Source: Adhaeribacter arboris (GTDB taxonomy: Bacteria; Bacteroidota; Bacteroidia; Cytophagales; Hymenobacteraceae). From it: a stretch of DNA of 64,000 nt. Where the stretch lies: the NCBI RefSeq assembly GCF_003023845.1, contig NZ_PYFT01000001.1, positions 3,534,001 to 3,598,000 of the forward strand, read 5' to 3'. The first letter of the stretch is position 1. Each line of letters begins with the position of its first letter. Below are positions 1 to 8,730 of the stretch, in pieces. The notes below the pieces were generated by a model. It did no database searches. It was not told the DNA's origin and was given only the letters and a program-made list of their open reading frames with translations. The position numbers and the translations under genes were made by a program.

Positions 1-354
1 GATATTGCCGACGTGGACATTGGCGAAAACATTGGCGCTAAACTGCAAATTGACCAGGCCAACGCCGATTTAAAAGTAGCCGAAGCCCGCGCCGAAGAAC
101 GCCGGGCCATGGCGGTAGCGGTAGAACAGGAAATGCGCGCCCGCACCCAGGAAGCCAAAGCCTTGGTAGTGCAGGCCGAAGCCGAAATTCCCAAAGCCAT
201 GGCCGAAGCTTTCCGGTCGGGTAACCTGGGCATTATGGATTATTACAAAATGCGCAACATCCAGGCCGATACCGATATGCGCGACTCCATTGCGAACCCG
301 AACTCAGGGAACCCGGGTCATCGTGCTGGCCGCGACGAAACAAAATTATCTTGA
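1..354 (+). CDS. floA: Flotillin-like protein FloA, C-terminal fragment
   Basis: The frame is open from the left edge, so only about the last 117 residues are present. It reads as an Ala/Glu-rich coiled coil ([40 protein letters not shown]) followed by the family's typical end, [20 protein letters not shown]. That pattern is characteristic of FloA/YqfA-type bacterial flotillins, which are membrane-anchored scaffolds of functional membrane microdomains; the membrane-anchoring N-terminus lies outside the window. The tail after the DTDMRDSI motif is variable in this family. A GTG at position 13 is in frame but is not the start, because homology continues upstream. A hairpin follows the stop at once. 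Confidence 0.82.
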   Translation, partial: DIADVDIGENIGAKLQIDQANADLKVAEARAEERRAMAVAVEQEMRARTQEAKALVVQAEAEIPKAMAEAFRSGNLGIMDYYKMRNIQADTDMRDSIANPNSGNPGHRAGRDETKLS

Positions 355-361
355 TAAACCA

Positions 362-393
362 AAACCCGCCAGGTTTTGAAAACGGGCGGGTTT
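362..393 (+). terminator. Rho-independent terminator after floA
   Basis: A perfect 9-bp stem (AAACCCGCC / GGCGGGTTT) with a 14-nt loop starts 8 nt after the floA stop. The T-run is only three bases, so termination may be partial. It lies before the ATG of the next gene, which supports starting that gene at 408. Confidence 0.6.
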
Positions 394-407
394 GTATCAC
401 TCCGGTC

Positions 408-1571
408 ATGAACATTGCCCCTTTAGACCTGATCTTATTACTCGGCAGTTTGCAGGGAATTATTTTGTTCTTTCTGCTGTGGTATAACCCCAAAGGACCA
501 CGATTACCCAATAAATTACTAGCCTGGCTGATGGGCTTAATGGGTTTAGCCAGTTTTGCCGTGGGCGTTCCGGTAGCCAATATGTGGATTAGTCATGCGC
601 TGGATTTGCTTCCGTTTATTGTAACCATGCCTATGGGGCCGATTATTTACTTCTACGCGAAGGCTTTGTTGAACCCGGAGTTCCGGATCGGTCGCCGGGG
701 AAAATGGCATTTTTACCCCATTATTATTGATTTTGGGTCGCAACTCATCGGCTGGACTTTCCTATTCGGTATTTTACTAGGGGTATTTAATCCGCAGAAT
801 AATTTATCTTGGGCCAACGCCATGGATGCCTACGATACCTACTCGGATATTCCGCGCTGGCTATCCCTTACAACTTACCTGTGGCTCACGCACCGATTGC
901 TTTCGCGCCAGACCAAAACCGAAGCGACCCTGCCCGAAGAACAACAGCACCACATTGGCTGGCTCAAACCGTTGGTACGCGCTTTCTTTATTTTCCAGTT
1001 TATCTGGCTGCTGTATTTAATTCCGTACATTATTCCGGCTACCCGCAATGGCTTACTCGATACGTTTGGCTGGTACCCGATTTACATTCCGATTGCCATT
1101 TTAATTTATTGGATTGGCTTCCGGGGATATTTTCATACCCAGAAAAACTTCACCCAGAATTACCGGAAAGTTCCGGCTACGCTTTTACCCGAAGAAACCG
1201 CCAACGGAACCATTCAATTTTTAAAAAAAGCCATGGCTACCGACCAGCTTTTCCTGGACCCGGAGCTAACCGTAGAAAAAGTAAGTCGGCACGTGGGCAT
1301 TCCCGCTAAAATTATTTCGGCGGTGCTGAATCAACATTTGCAAAAAAGCTTTAACACCTTCGTGAACGGGTACCGGGTAGCCGAAGTTAAAAAACGCTTG
1401 CTCGACCCGGTGAATCAATCGTCCACGTTGGTAGGTATTGCCTTCGATTGCGGTTTTAATTCGCAGGCTACTTTTCAGCGGGCTTTCCGGAGCGAAACCA
1501 ACCAATCGCCCAAAGAATTTATTGCGGAACAGCTCCAAAATTTAAAAATTAACGCTCAAATCCGGATTTGA
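408..1571 (+). CDS. Membrane-anchored AraC-family transcriptional regulator
   Basis: The 387-residue protein has an N-terminal half of about seven hydrophobic segments (from LDLILLLGSLQGIILFFLLW to YPIYIPIAILIYWIGFRGYF), then a soluble linker and a C-terminal AraC-type double helix-turn-helix (about residues 285-380: VEKVSRHVGIPAKIISAVLN, then VGIAFDCGFNSQATFQRAFR and the closing NQSPKEF). This architecture is common in Bacteroidota and is thought to couple a membrane sensor to DNA binding; the ligand is unknown. An earlier in-frame TTG at 351 would overlap the floA stop and place the floA terminator inside the coding region, so ATG 408 is preferred. No target can be named from the sequence. 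The peptidase gene downstream on the same strand may be co-transcribed. Confidence 0.85.
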   Translation: MNIAPLDLILLLGSLQGIILFFLLWYNPKGPRLPNKLLAWLMGLMGLASFAVGVPVANMWISHALDLLPFIVTMPMGPIIYFYAKALLNPEFRIGRRGKWHFYPIIIDFGSQLIGWTFLFGILLGVFNPQNNLSWANAMDAYDTYSDIPRWLSLTTYLWLTHRLLSRQTKTEATLPEEQQHHIGWLKPLVRAFFIFQFIWLLYLIPYIIPATRNGLLDTFGWYPIYIPIAILIYWIGFRGYFHTQKNFTQNYRKVPATLLPEETANGTIQFLKKAMATDQLFLDPELTVEKVSRHVGIPAKIISAVLNQHLQKSFNTFVNGYRVAEVKKRLLDPVNQSSTLVGIAFDCGFNSQATFQRAFRSETNQSPKEFIAEQLQNLKINAQIRI

Positions 1572-1626
1572 GTTGATTTACTATTCCTGATTCGCGTGTA
1601 TTGCTTTCAAAGCAGTTCACCGCATC

Positions 1627-4524
1627 ATGAAAAAGATTTACTACCCTTCTGTTCTAATTCTTATTTTCTTTCTTCACCAAACCTTCTCCACCTACGCGCA
1701 GGAAACAACCCTTACGCTTTCGGGCAGCATTGTAAACGGCGAAACCAACGCGCCGATTCCGTTTGCCAGCGTCGGGATTGGCCAGAGTGGTATCGGCACT
1801 AGTTCAAATCAGGAAGGTAAGTTTACGATTAAAATTCCTGCTTCGCAGCAACAAGATACCCTGCGCGTCACTTACGTGGGCTATTCGGTTTTCCGGCAGG
1901 CAATCCTCAACATCAAAAATCAGCCTTTACTCATACAATTAAAACCGGCTAGTATAACCTTAACCGAAGTAGTCATTAACGGAAAACGAAAAACTGCCCT
2001 GGACATTCTGCACGAAGCAATTGCCGCTATCCCGGTAAATTACGATACCACTTCGGTGCAACTCACGGCTTTTTACCGCGAAGACGTAAAACTCGAAGAT
2101 TACCCGATTTCGTACAGCGAGTCGGTGTTGGAGGTGCGGAAACCGCCTTACCACACATTAACGGAACAAGAACAAGTAAAAATTATTAAAGGGCGCAAAA
2201 AACCTTACGACCATTCCCGTTTAAGGCTGCACGGCTATTTAGATATGCCCAACGGTGCGCATCGTTTACTACGCGATGATTTTGTGAAATACCAACTGGG
2301 AGGAGGCGAATTTTCTTTTGTGGGGAAACATCATATGAAGGCATATGAATATAAACTCCGCGGAATTGTACCGGAAGGCGACCGGCAGGTGTATGTTATT
2401 CAGCTAATTCCGCGCAAAAATGCCCGCAAAGCCCACGTGGCAGGCAACCTTTACATAGATGTGAACACCCTGGCGTTTACCAAGGCCGAGTGGATTATGA
2501 CGCAGCGAGGAATTGATTTTGATAATAATCGTAATTTTTTGTTAAAACAGTTGAGTTATAAAGTAGCCAAACTCAGCCACAAATTAACTTATTTAAAAGA
2601 AACCACTACTTACAGCAATTACAACAACAAGTGGTACCTGAAAGATAAGCACCGCCATTACGAAATGCGGGTAAACAGTAAATCACGCGGCATCGAAAAC
2701 AAACTCTGGACAGCCAATACAGATATTACAATCACTAATATTGGAGCTAAAAACATTCCCCCTTTTACGGAAGGCGACATTTATCAATCGGAAGCGTCTA
2801 TAAGTGGATTAATTAATAACGACAACGACCCCAATTTTTGGGAAAATTACAATATTGTAGAACCAGCCGCTGATTCTGTTTTTATGAAGATGCCGGAAGT
2901 AAAATCCCTTGAAAAACCGGTAAATAATGCGCCCATCAAAGTTTCGAACCGCGCCACCGGTTTTACCCGGGCCGATACCTTGCGGGGCAAACTCACTCCT
3001 CAGCGCAGCTACGATGTTACTTTTTACCACCTGGATGTAGCCGTAAATATTCCGAATAAATCCATCAGCGGGAGCAACAAAATCCGGTTCCGGGTAACCG
3101 ATCCCTTGAATAAAATGCAAGTAGATTTATACGCCAATATGACTATCCACTCCGTAAAATACCGCGGACAAGAGTTGAGCTATACCCGGGAATTTGACGC
3201 CGTCTTTATTCAGTTGCCGGAAACGTTACCTTCTAATTCGCAGCACGAAATAGAAATTACTTATTCCGGCGCCCCGCAAGTACCCAATTTTAATATTTCT
3301 ATGCACGGTGGCTTTTTGTGGGAGCAAGACCGCAACGGCAACCCGTGGGTACAGGTAGTCTGCCAGGGCTCCGGGGCCAGTTTGTGGTGGCCCAACAAAG
3401 ACCACCTCTCCGACGAACCCGACAGCATGCGCCTCAGCGTAACCGTGCCCAGTAACTTAACCGAAATCTCGAACGGCCGCTTGCTCCGGAAAGTACCGCT
3501 GGCCAATAACCAAACCCGTTACGACTGGTACGTGAGTTACCCCATTAACAATTACAACGTTACTCTAAACATTGGTCAATACAAGCACCTGCAAGATACT
3601 TACGTTACCAATGATACTTTAACGCTGGATTACTACGCTAAACCCGAACACCTGGATAAAGCGCGCTGGTTATTTAACCAGGTTAAACCCATGCTGGCAA
3701 CGCTGGAAAAACATTACGGCAAATACCCCTTCCCCCGCGATGGCTTTACTTTACTGGAATCGCTGCACCCCATGGAACACCAAAGCGCGGTTACCTTCGG
3801 CAAATTGCCCGATGGTGAACTGGATTCAGTGAATACCATGAAATTAGTCTGGCACGAGGTTTCGCATGAGTGGTGGGGTAACAACGTAAGTTGTAAAGAT
3901 TTGGCCGATATGTGGCTGCACGAAGCCTTTGCTACTTACACCGAAGGCTTATTCTTTAAGACACAATTTGGAGAAGATACGGAATTGGGTTATGCTCAAA
4001 GTTTGCAGGAGCGAGCCGTAAACAAAGAACCAATTATTGGCGAGTACGACGTAAATCACATTTTTTACAACACCGAAGATATGTACAGCAAAGGTGCTTT
4101 AATGTTGCGAACCTTCCGAAACGTACTGGCTAACGACAATCTTTGGTTTAGTATTCTGAGGGGTATCCAGCAGGAGTTTAAATATCAAACCGTTACTTCC
4201 GCGGATATTATCCGGTACATTAACCAGCAAACCCAGAGGGATTACAGTTACTTTTTCAACCAATATTTGAAACACCCAGCCATTCCTACTTTACAAATAA
4301 AATTTGGTCAGCAAGGCCAAACCTTGGTGCTGCACTACAAATGGAATACCGATGTTGCTGATTTTAAAATGCCCATAAAAGTTACCAAACTTCCGGGTAA
4401 ATATAGCTTCATTTATCCTACCACGGCCTGGCAAACCCTGCGTTTACCCAACGTTTCGCCGGAAGATTTTGAAGTAGACCAAAACCGGTTTTATGTAAAT
4501 GTGACGCAGGAAGATTTTGATTGA
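1627..4524 (+). CDS. Secreted M1-family metallopeptidase with N-terminal carboxypeptidase-regulatory-like domain
   Basis: The 965-residue protein begins with a signal peptide (about residues 1-24, ending TYAQ). Residues about 28-115 form a CarboxypepD_reg-like beta sandwich (GSIVNGETNAPIPFASVGI, GKFTIKI, VTYVGY). A middle region of about 300 residues resembles the part that follows this domain in DUF5686-like Bacteroidota surface proteins. The M1 peptidase domain starts near residue 460. The zinc site is visible: H743-E-V-S-H747 with a third ligand at E766 (LHEAFATY). The exopeptidase loop reads HPMEHQSA rather than the classical GAMEN, a form seen in many Bacteroidota M1 enzymes. It probably cleaves N-terminal residues from peptides in the periplasm or at the surface. 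The exact substrate is unknown. Confidence 0.88.
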   Translation: MKKIYYPSVLILIFFLHQTFSTYAQETTLTLSGSIVNGETNAPIPFASVGIGQSGIGTSSNQEGKFTIKIPASQQQDTLRVTYVGYSVFRQAILNIKNQPLLIQLKPASITLTEVVINGKRKTALDILHEAIAAIPVNYDTTSVQLTAFYREDVKLEDYPISYSESVLEVRKPPYHTLTEQEQVKIIKGRKKPYDHSRLRLHGYLDMPNGAHRLLRDDFVKYQLGGGEFSFVGKHHMKAYEYKLRGIVPEGDRQVYVIQLIPRKNARKAHVAGNLYIDVNTLAFTKAEWIMTQRGIDFDNNRNFLLKQLSYKVAKLSHKLTYLKETTTYSNYNNKWYLKDKHRHYEMRVNSKSRGIENKLWTANTDITITNIGAKNIPPFTEGDIYQSEASISGLINNDNDPNFWENYNIVEPAADSVFMKMPEVKSLEKPVNNAPIKVSNRATGFTRADTLRGKLTPQRSYDVTFYHLDVAVNIPNKSISGSNKIRFRVTDPLNKMQVDLYANMTIHSVKYRGQELSYTREFDAVFIQLPETLPSNSQHEIEITYSGAPQVPNFNISMHGGFLWEQDRNGNPWVQVVCQGSGASLWWPNKDHLSDEPDSMRLSVTVPSNLTEISNGRLLRKVPLANNQTRYDWYVSYPINNYNVTLNIGQYKHLQDTYVTNDTLTLDYYAKPEHLDKARWLFNQVKPMLATLEKHYGKYPFPRDGFTLLESLHPMEHQSAVTFGKLPDGELDSVNTMKLVWHEVSHEWWGNNVSCKDLADMWLHEAFATYTEGLFFKTQFGEDTELGYAQSLQERAVNKEPIIGEYDVNHIFYNTEDMYSKGALMLRTFRNVLANDNLWFSILRGIQQEFKYQTVTSADIIRYINQQTQRDYSYFFNQYLKHPAIPTLQIKFGQQGQTLVLHYKWNTDVADFKMPIKVTKLPGKYSFIYPTTAWQTLRLPNVSPEDFEVDQNRFYVNVTQEDFD

Positions 4525-4660
4525 ACTATTTATCTTTACCTCATTGCATTTTAAAAAATGTTTTAGTTACAGGATAGTTTTTTAATTATGAAAGTACCTG
4601 TAAGTGTTTATATTGAAGCGGCTTAAGCTAAAAACGTAAATACTAAAATTTACCTTTTAC

Positions 4661-5848
4661 ATGATTTATTCCTTAAAAACCAATTGGTTGGCTTTATTGG
4701 GGGCTATACTTTTTATAAGTTTACTTGTACTTTCCTGCCCCGCTACTAAGGCGCAATCCTATCCCATTAAACCTACTGCCAGCGAGAATAGCGTTGGGCA
4801 AACCGCCAATATCCAAGCTTTCGAAAATAAGTTAGGAGCCCTGCACCAACAATACCACATTCCGGGTATGTCGCTAGGGATCGTGCATAATAAAAAGCTA
4901 GTTTGGAGAAAAGGTTTGGGCTATGCAGATGTGGAGCAAAAAATTATTCCCGACGAAAATACGGTATACCAAATTGCTTCGCTCACCAAAACCTTTGGTT
5001 CTGTTATTTTAATGCAGTTAGTAGAAGCCGGAAAAGTTAGTTTAGATGACCCGATTGCTAAATACGGTATTAATCTGGGTGGCCGCTGGGGAAGCGATGA
5101 AAGAATTAAGGTAAAGCATTTGCTCACCCATACCGCTATGGGAAACACTTGGAATGGATTTAAACCCGGCTATATTTTTCGGTATAATGGTAACTGGTAC
5201 CATGAACTGGGTAAAGTGATTGAAAATGGGTCGGGAGAGCCATTCGGTAGATTATTAATGCAGAATATCATCTTACCTCTAAACCTAAAAAACACGGTAC
5301 CGAGTACGGATGACAGTGCTAATTTTAACTTGACCGGATACAATAGAAACGTATTCATCAGGAAGGTGGCCAAGCCCTATGATTGGCAGAAAAAACGCTT
5401 CGTTCCGGTTCAGTTTACGTATGGTTTTGGCCCAGCCGCCGGTTTAATGAGTACTGTTTCGGATTTAGCCACTTACTCCACGGCTATAGACGAACAAAAA
5501 TTTCTAAATTCGGCTACCTGGCAGCAAATTTTTACTCCTTTTGTAACGCCTAAAGGCAAAACCATTCAGTACGGTTTGGGTTGGTACGTAACGTATTATA
5601 AAGGCCTGAAATTATTATGGCATACCGGTTGGTGGACCGGTTACTCGGCTTTATTGGTAAAAATTCCGGCGAAAGATTTAACTTTTATTGCGCTGGCCAA
5701 CTCTCAGGATTTGAGCCGGCCTTTTTACCACATCATCCACCCGCTCCCCATAATTGGCGTATTTAATCCGCTGCGCAAGAACTTAAATAATGACCTTACG
5801 GCCTCCAATTTCGCCAAAGCTTTTCTCGATCATTTTGCCTTGCTATAA
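4661..5848 (+). CDS. Beta-lactamase-fold serine hydrolase (S12 family)
   Basis: The 395-residue secreted protein has an N-terminal hydrophobic segment (LALLGAILFISLLVLSCPA). The cysteine in LSC could be a lipobox, so it may be a lipoprotein instead of being fully released. The S12 signatures are in order: S107-L-T-K110, a Y175-N-G element and H321-T-G. They define the class C beta-lactamase/DD-peptidase/esterase fold. Most such Bacteroidota proteins are peptidases or esterases of unknown substrate, not resistance enzymes, and nothing here points to antibiotic resistance. The gap upstream is 136 nt, so the gene probably has its own promoter. A strong hairpin lies between it and the convergent osmC-like gene. 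Confidence 0.85.
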   Translation: MIYSLKTNWLALLGAILFISLLVLSCPATKAQSYPIKPTASENSVGQTANIQAFENKLGALHQQYHIPGMSLGIVHNKKLVWRKGLGYADVEQKIIPDENTVYQIASLTKTFGSVILMQLVEAGKVSLDDPIAKYGINLGGRWGSDERIKVKHLLTHTAMGNTWNGFKPGYIFRYNGNWYHELGKVIENGSGEPFGRLLMQNIILPLNLKNTVPSTDDSANFNLTGYNRNVFIRKVAKPYDWQKKRFVPVQFTYGFGPAAGLMSTVSDLATYSTAIDEQKFLNSATWQQIFTPFVTPKGKTIQYGLGWYVTYYKGLKLLWHTGWWTGYSALLVKIPAKDLTFIALANSQDLSRPFYHIIHPLPIIGVFNPLRKNLNNDLTASNFAKAFLDHFALL

Positions 5849-5913
5849 GCAGCATTTTTTAAATAATTAGTAAATTCCTTATCAAACAGGTATTCAAACA
5901 TGATAAACTCAAA

Positions 5914-5953
5914 GTTTCTTTCCGGATGCCATTAGAGCCATCCGGAAAGAAAC
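5914..5953. terminator. Bidirectional hairpin between convergent genes
   Basis: A perfect 15-bp inverted repeat (GTTTCTTTCCGGATG / CATCCGGAAAGAAAC) with a 10-nt loop separates the S12 hydrolase from the osmC-like gene. The arms are rich in T and A at their outer ends, so it can terminate transcription from both sides. It ends 5 nt before the osmC-like stop codon. Confidence 0.7.
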
Positions 5954-5958
5954 AAGAA

Positions 5959-6393
5959 TTAAGCAACTTCTACCGAAACAGCATTAATGGAAAAAGTATA
6001 AGAAATAGCAGCTGTTTTATTTAAAATAGCCGATACGGAACAATATTTATCCGTGGATAAATCAATGGCCCGCTTTACTTTTTGTTCGTCCAGATTACCC
6101 GATAAAGCATAATGAATGCGGATGTTGGTGAAAACCGATGGGGTGGCATTCGGTTCCCGGTCGCCGTCGATGTGAATCCGGAAATCGGTTATTTCCTGCT
6201 TTTGCTTCTTTAAAATCAATATAATATCAATGGCACTGCAACCGCCCAAACCCATCAGCAGCATTTCCATGGGACGGGCGCCGGCATTATGCCCGCCCAC
6301 ATCAGGGTTAGCATCTATGTTTACGGGTACACCTGCCGCACCTACGGCTTCAAAATGGAAGGCGTTATCCACGCGCTTTAATTCAACTTTCAT
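5959..6393 (-). CDS. OsmC/Ohr family protein
   Basis: The 144-residue protein has the family length and both redox cysteines: C52 in GLGGCSAIDI and C118 in TDKYCSVSAI. OsmC/Ohr proteins reduce organic or fatty-acid hydroperoxides through a reactive cysteine pair in an intertwined cytosolic dimer. The N-terminal half (VPVNIDANPDVGGHNAGARP) fits the OsmC/YhfA branch rather than the OhrA branch, so the peroxide preference is uncertain. The 3-hydroxyanthranilate dioxygenase gene lies upstream on the same strand, separated by 165 nt that contain a heptamer repeat with inverted arms. The two genes may or may not share a transcript. Confidence 0.88.
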   Translation of the reverse strand: MKVELKRVDNAFHFEAVGAAGVPVNIDANPDVGGHNAGARPMEMLLMGLGGCSAIDIILILKKQKQEITDFRIHIDGDREPNATPSVFTNIRIHYALSGNLDEQKVKRAIDLSTDKYCSVSAILNKTAAISYTFSINAVSVEVA

Positions 6394-6403
6394 TTTTTAG
6401 AAA

Positions 6404-6563
6404 TTAGTATTAAGACAAAGGTATTAAGTACCAGGTATCAAGTAGTAGGATTTTTAATTTACGGTTGTGATTTACGGTTATTAATTTACAAGATAGATAA
6501 AACAGCTTTTATATTATTACTTAATACTTGATACCTGTTACTTACTACCTAATACCTGCTACT
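6404..6563. repeat. Heptamer-phased degenerate repeat with two inverted arms
   Basis: The left arm (6404-6449) reads on the + strand as successive 7-mers GTATTAA GACAAAG GTATTAA, then GTACCAG GTATCAA GTAGTAG. The right arm (6516-6563) gives the same kind of 7-mers on the - strand: GTAGCAG GTATTAG GTAGTAA, then GTAACAG GTATCAA GTATTAA. The arms can therefore pair. The right arm runs through the stop codon of the dioxygenase gene (TAG, 6559-6561). The middle holds two copies of ATTTACGGTT about 13 nt apart. Confidence 0.7.
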
Positions 6564-7077
6564 TTTTTACCGGCGGTTCCATTACGGTGCCGCAGTTTTT
6601 ACAAGTCCGGTGTTCCTCATTGGCGAAAAAATTATTCATGACAACGGGTAACTGTTGCACAATATCGGTAACTACTAAGTATTCTTCGTAGAGTTTATTG
6701 CCACAATTTTCGCAAAACCACAGAAACCCATCCTGCTCGCCTTCGCGGCGATACCGTTCCATTACCAGGCCCACGGTATTAGCCGGGCGACGCGGTGAGT
6801 GTGGGGTACCACCGGGCAGTAAAAATATTTCACCTTCCCGGATGGGAATATCTACGGATTTGCCGTCTTCAATTACTTTAAGCACAATATCACCCTCCAG
6901 TTGGTAAAAAAATTCTTCACCCTCGTTGTAGTGGTAGTCTTTCCGGGCGTTGGGGCCACCTACCACCATTACAATAAAGTCTTTGTTATCTTTAAATACC
7001 TGGGCATTACCAACCGGCGGTTTTAACAAATGCCGGTGTTCTTCAATCCAGGTATGAAAATTTAGTGGTCTGATCAT
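6559..7077 (-). CDS. nbaC: 3-hydroxyanthranilate 3,4-dioxygenase
   Basis: The 172-residue cupin opens 3-hydroxyanthranilate to 2-amino-3-carboxymuconate semialdehyde, a step in tryptophan degradation through kynurenine and in the eukaryote-like de novo NAD (quinolinate) route. The catalytic iron ligands are visible as H49, E55 and H93 (DYHYNEGEEFFYQ and GTPHSPRRP). The second, structural metal site has both Cys pairs, C122-x-x-C125 and C159-x-x-C162, typical of the bacterial enzymes. The length is normal. No other kynurenine-pathway gene is in the window, so the partners must be encoded elsewhere. The start codon ATG (7075-7077) is well supported because the family begins close to RPLNFHTWIEEHRHLLKPP. 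Confidence 0.95.
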   Translation of the reverse strand: MIRPLNFHTWIEEHRHLLKPPVGNAQVFKDNKDFIVMVVGGPNARKDYHYNEGEEFFYQLEGDIVLKVIEDGKSVDIPIREGEIFLLPGGTPHSPRRPANTVGLVMERYRREGEQDGFLWFCENCGNKLYEEYLVVTDIVQQLPVVMNNFFANEEHRTCKNCGTVMEPPVKK

Positions 7078-7331
7078 AGTTTTTGCTGATTGTTGTTTAA
7101 GCTATGGATAGTTTACGAAAAAATTGTTACTAGTAAACTACTAAGATACTAGCCGATTTTAAACAATAACAATTAAACAAGCTATTTGGATTAACGGCAA
7201 TTTAATATTGCCGGATAGAGTAATATGTTAAATTATTTAATTTATTGCGTCCAGTATTATTAGGTTGATATTCGCTTATTTAAGCAAATATTTAGTAGCA
7301 TTAAAAACCATTTACTTTAACTCCTTCCTTT

Positions 7332-7793
7332 ATGGTATTCGAAACAGTTCCAATCCATCCTTTTTATATTATTGGCATTTCCGTTAGAACTACGAACCAA
7401 AACGGCCAGGCCCAAGCAGATATCGGTGAACTATGGGGCAGGTTCCTCAGCCAGAATCTTATTAGCCAAATTCCAAACAAAGAAAGCAATGTTATTTATT
7501 GCGTTTACACGGATTATGAAAGCGATTATCAAGGACCTTACACTACAATTTTAGGTTGCCGGGTAAGTTCTCTGGAGGCTATTCCTCCCGGATTTACGGG
7601 CATTACAATTCCGGCGGCTACTTACCAGGTTTATACGTCGCAGGGAAAATTACCCGAGTGCGTGGGACAAACCTGGAATTACATCTGGCAAAACGCGCAA
7701 AATCGTAAATATTCCGCTGATTTCGACGTCTATGACTCTCAATCCCAAACCCCGGAATCAGCCACTGTAAAAACTTACCTTTCCGTTAATTAA
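7332..7793 (+). CDS. GyrI-like / effector-binding domain protein
   Basis: The 153-residue stand-alone domain matches the GyrI-like small-molecule binding fold (AraC_E_bind/SOUL-like): IIGISVRTTNQNGQAQADIG at the start, a central CVYTDYESDYQGPYTTILGC, and a closing WNYIWQN plus DFDVYD. In AraC- and MerR-type regulators this fold binds effectors; stand-alone versions act as binding proteins or, in some cases, hydrolases of cytotoxic electrophiles. No DNA-binding domain is attached. The next gene, an SDR, follows after 38 nt on the same strand, suggesting an operon. The ligand cannot be inferred. Confidence 0.8.
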   Translation: MVFETVPIHPFYIIGISVRTTNQNGQAQADIGELWGRFLSQNLISQIPNKESNVIYCVYTDYESDYQGPYTTILGCRVSSLEAIPPGFTGITIPAATYQVYTSQGKLPECVGQTWNYIWQNAQNRKYSADFDVYDSQSQTPESATVKTYLSVN

Positions 7794-7831
7794 CAGCTAG
7801 CAAATTTAAAAAATACTACGTATACCTGGCC

Positions 7832-8620
7832 ATGGATTTAAATTTAAGTCAAAAACAAGCGATTGTGTGCGGTAGCACGCAAGGCATTGGAAAAGCTATT
7901 GCTTTAGAACTGGTGCAAATGGGAGCTTCCGTTACTTTAATAGCCCGCAATGAAACGAAATTACAAGAAGTTCTGCAGGAACTCGACCAAACTGCTGGTC
8001 AGCAGCACGATTATGTTTGCGCTGATTTTTCGAACCCAGATGATTTAGCCACGAAGATTCAGGCGTATGTAGCCACTAAACCCGCCGTACATATTTTAAT
8101 TAATAACACCGGTGGTCCCAGCGGCGGACCGACTATTGATGCCGCTTTAGATGAATTTAAACAAGCTTTTTCCAACCATTTAATTTGTAATCATATCCTG
8201 GTCAAGGCGGTAGCGCCGCTCATGAAACAAGCCCAATACGGCCGAATTATAAATATTATTTCTACTTCCGTTAAACAACCCTTGCCGGGTTTAGGAGTTT
8301 CTAATACTATTAGGGGAGCGGTAGCGAACTGGGCGAAAACCCTTTCGCTGGAGTTAGCACAATTTGGAATTACCGTCAATAATGTTTTACCCGGAGCTAC
8401 TGTTACCAGCCGACATACTTCGCTTATCCAAGCCAAGTCGCAGAAAACCGGGCAAAGTATTGAACAAATTGAATCGGAAATGCTGGCCAGTATTCCGGCT
8501 AAACGATTTGGCAGTTCTGCGGAAGTTGCAGCAGCGGCGGCTTTCTTAGCTAGTCCGGCTGCGGCTTACATTAATGGAATTAATATTCCGGTTGATGGCG
8601 GCAGAACCGGAAATCTGTAA
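7832..8620 (+). CDS. SDR-family oxidoreductase with altered catalytic pair
   Basis: The 262-residue protein is a Rossmann-fold short-chain dehydrogenase/reductase. The dinucleotide-binding motif is GSTQGIGKAIA (residues 14-24) and the NNTGG element (residues 91-95) stands in for NNAG. The C-terminal segment INGINIPVDGGRTGNL is typical of classical SDRs. At the catalytic site, the serine (S144 in IISTS) is kept, but the expected Tyr and Lys of YxxxK appear as S157 and R161 (VSNTIRGA). This change is seen in a recurring SDR subgroup, so the protein may have different chemistry or no reductase activity. It forms a likely operon with the GyrI-like gene. Confidence 0.85.
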   Translation: MDLNLSQKQAIVCGSTQGIGKAIALELVQMGASVTLIARNETKLQEVLQELDQTAGQQHDYVCADFSNPDDLATKIQAYVATKPAVHILINNTGGPSGGPTIDAALDEFKQAFSNHLICNHILVKAVAPLMKQAQYGRIINIISTSVKQPLPGLGVSNTIRGAVANWAKTLSLELAQFGITVNNVLPGATVTSRHTSLIQAKSQKTGQSIEQIESEMLASIPAKRFGSSAEVAAAAAFLASPAAAYINGINIPVDGGRTGNL

Positions 8621-8730
8621 CAATTAACTTATCTAAGTGAAATTCAGGCATCAATATTAAACTTACTTTATGTTCCGCTACTACTTGGAGCCTTTTCAAG
8701 TCTCCAGATTTTGGTGCTATCTAATTTGAA

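Noticed and set aside
351-407. TTG start for the AraC-type regulator
   Set aside because: It overlaps the floA stop and would translate through the floA terminator; ATG 408 starts directly before the first membrane segment.
809-1309. 166-codon frame on the + strand inside the AraC-type regulator gene
   Set aside because: It is out of frame with a clearly conserved protein and has no family features of its own.
4661-5848. Antibiotic-resistance beta-lactamase
   Set aside because: The S12 fold is shared with many peptidases and esterases; nothing here points to a resistance enzyme.
6404-6563. CRISPR array
   Set aside because: Repeat units are 7 nt, degenerate and without spacers, and no cas genes are present.
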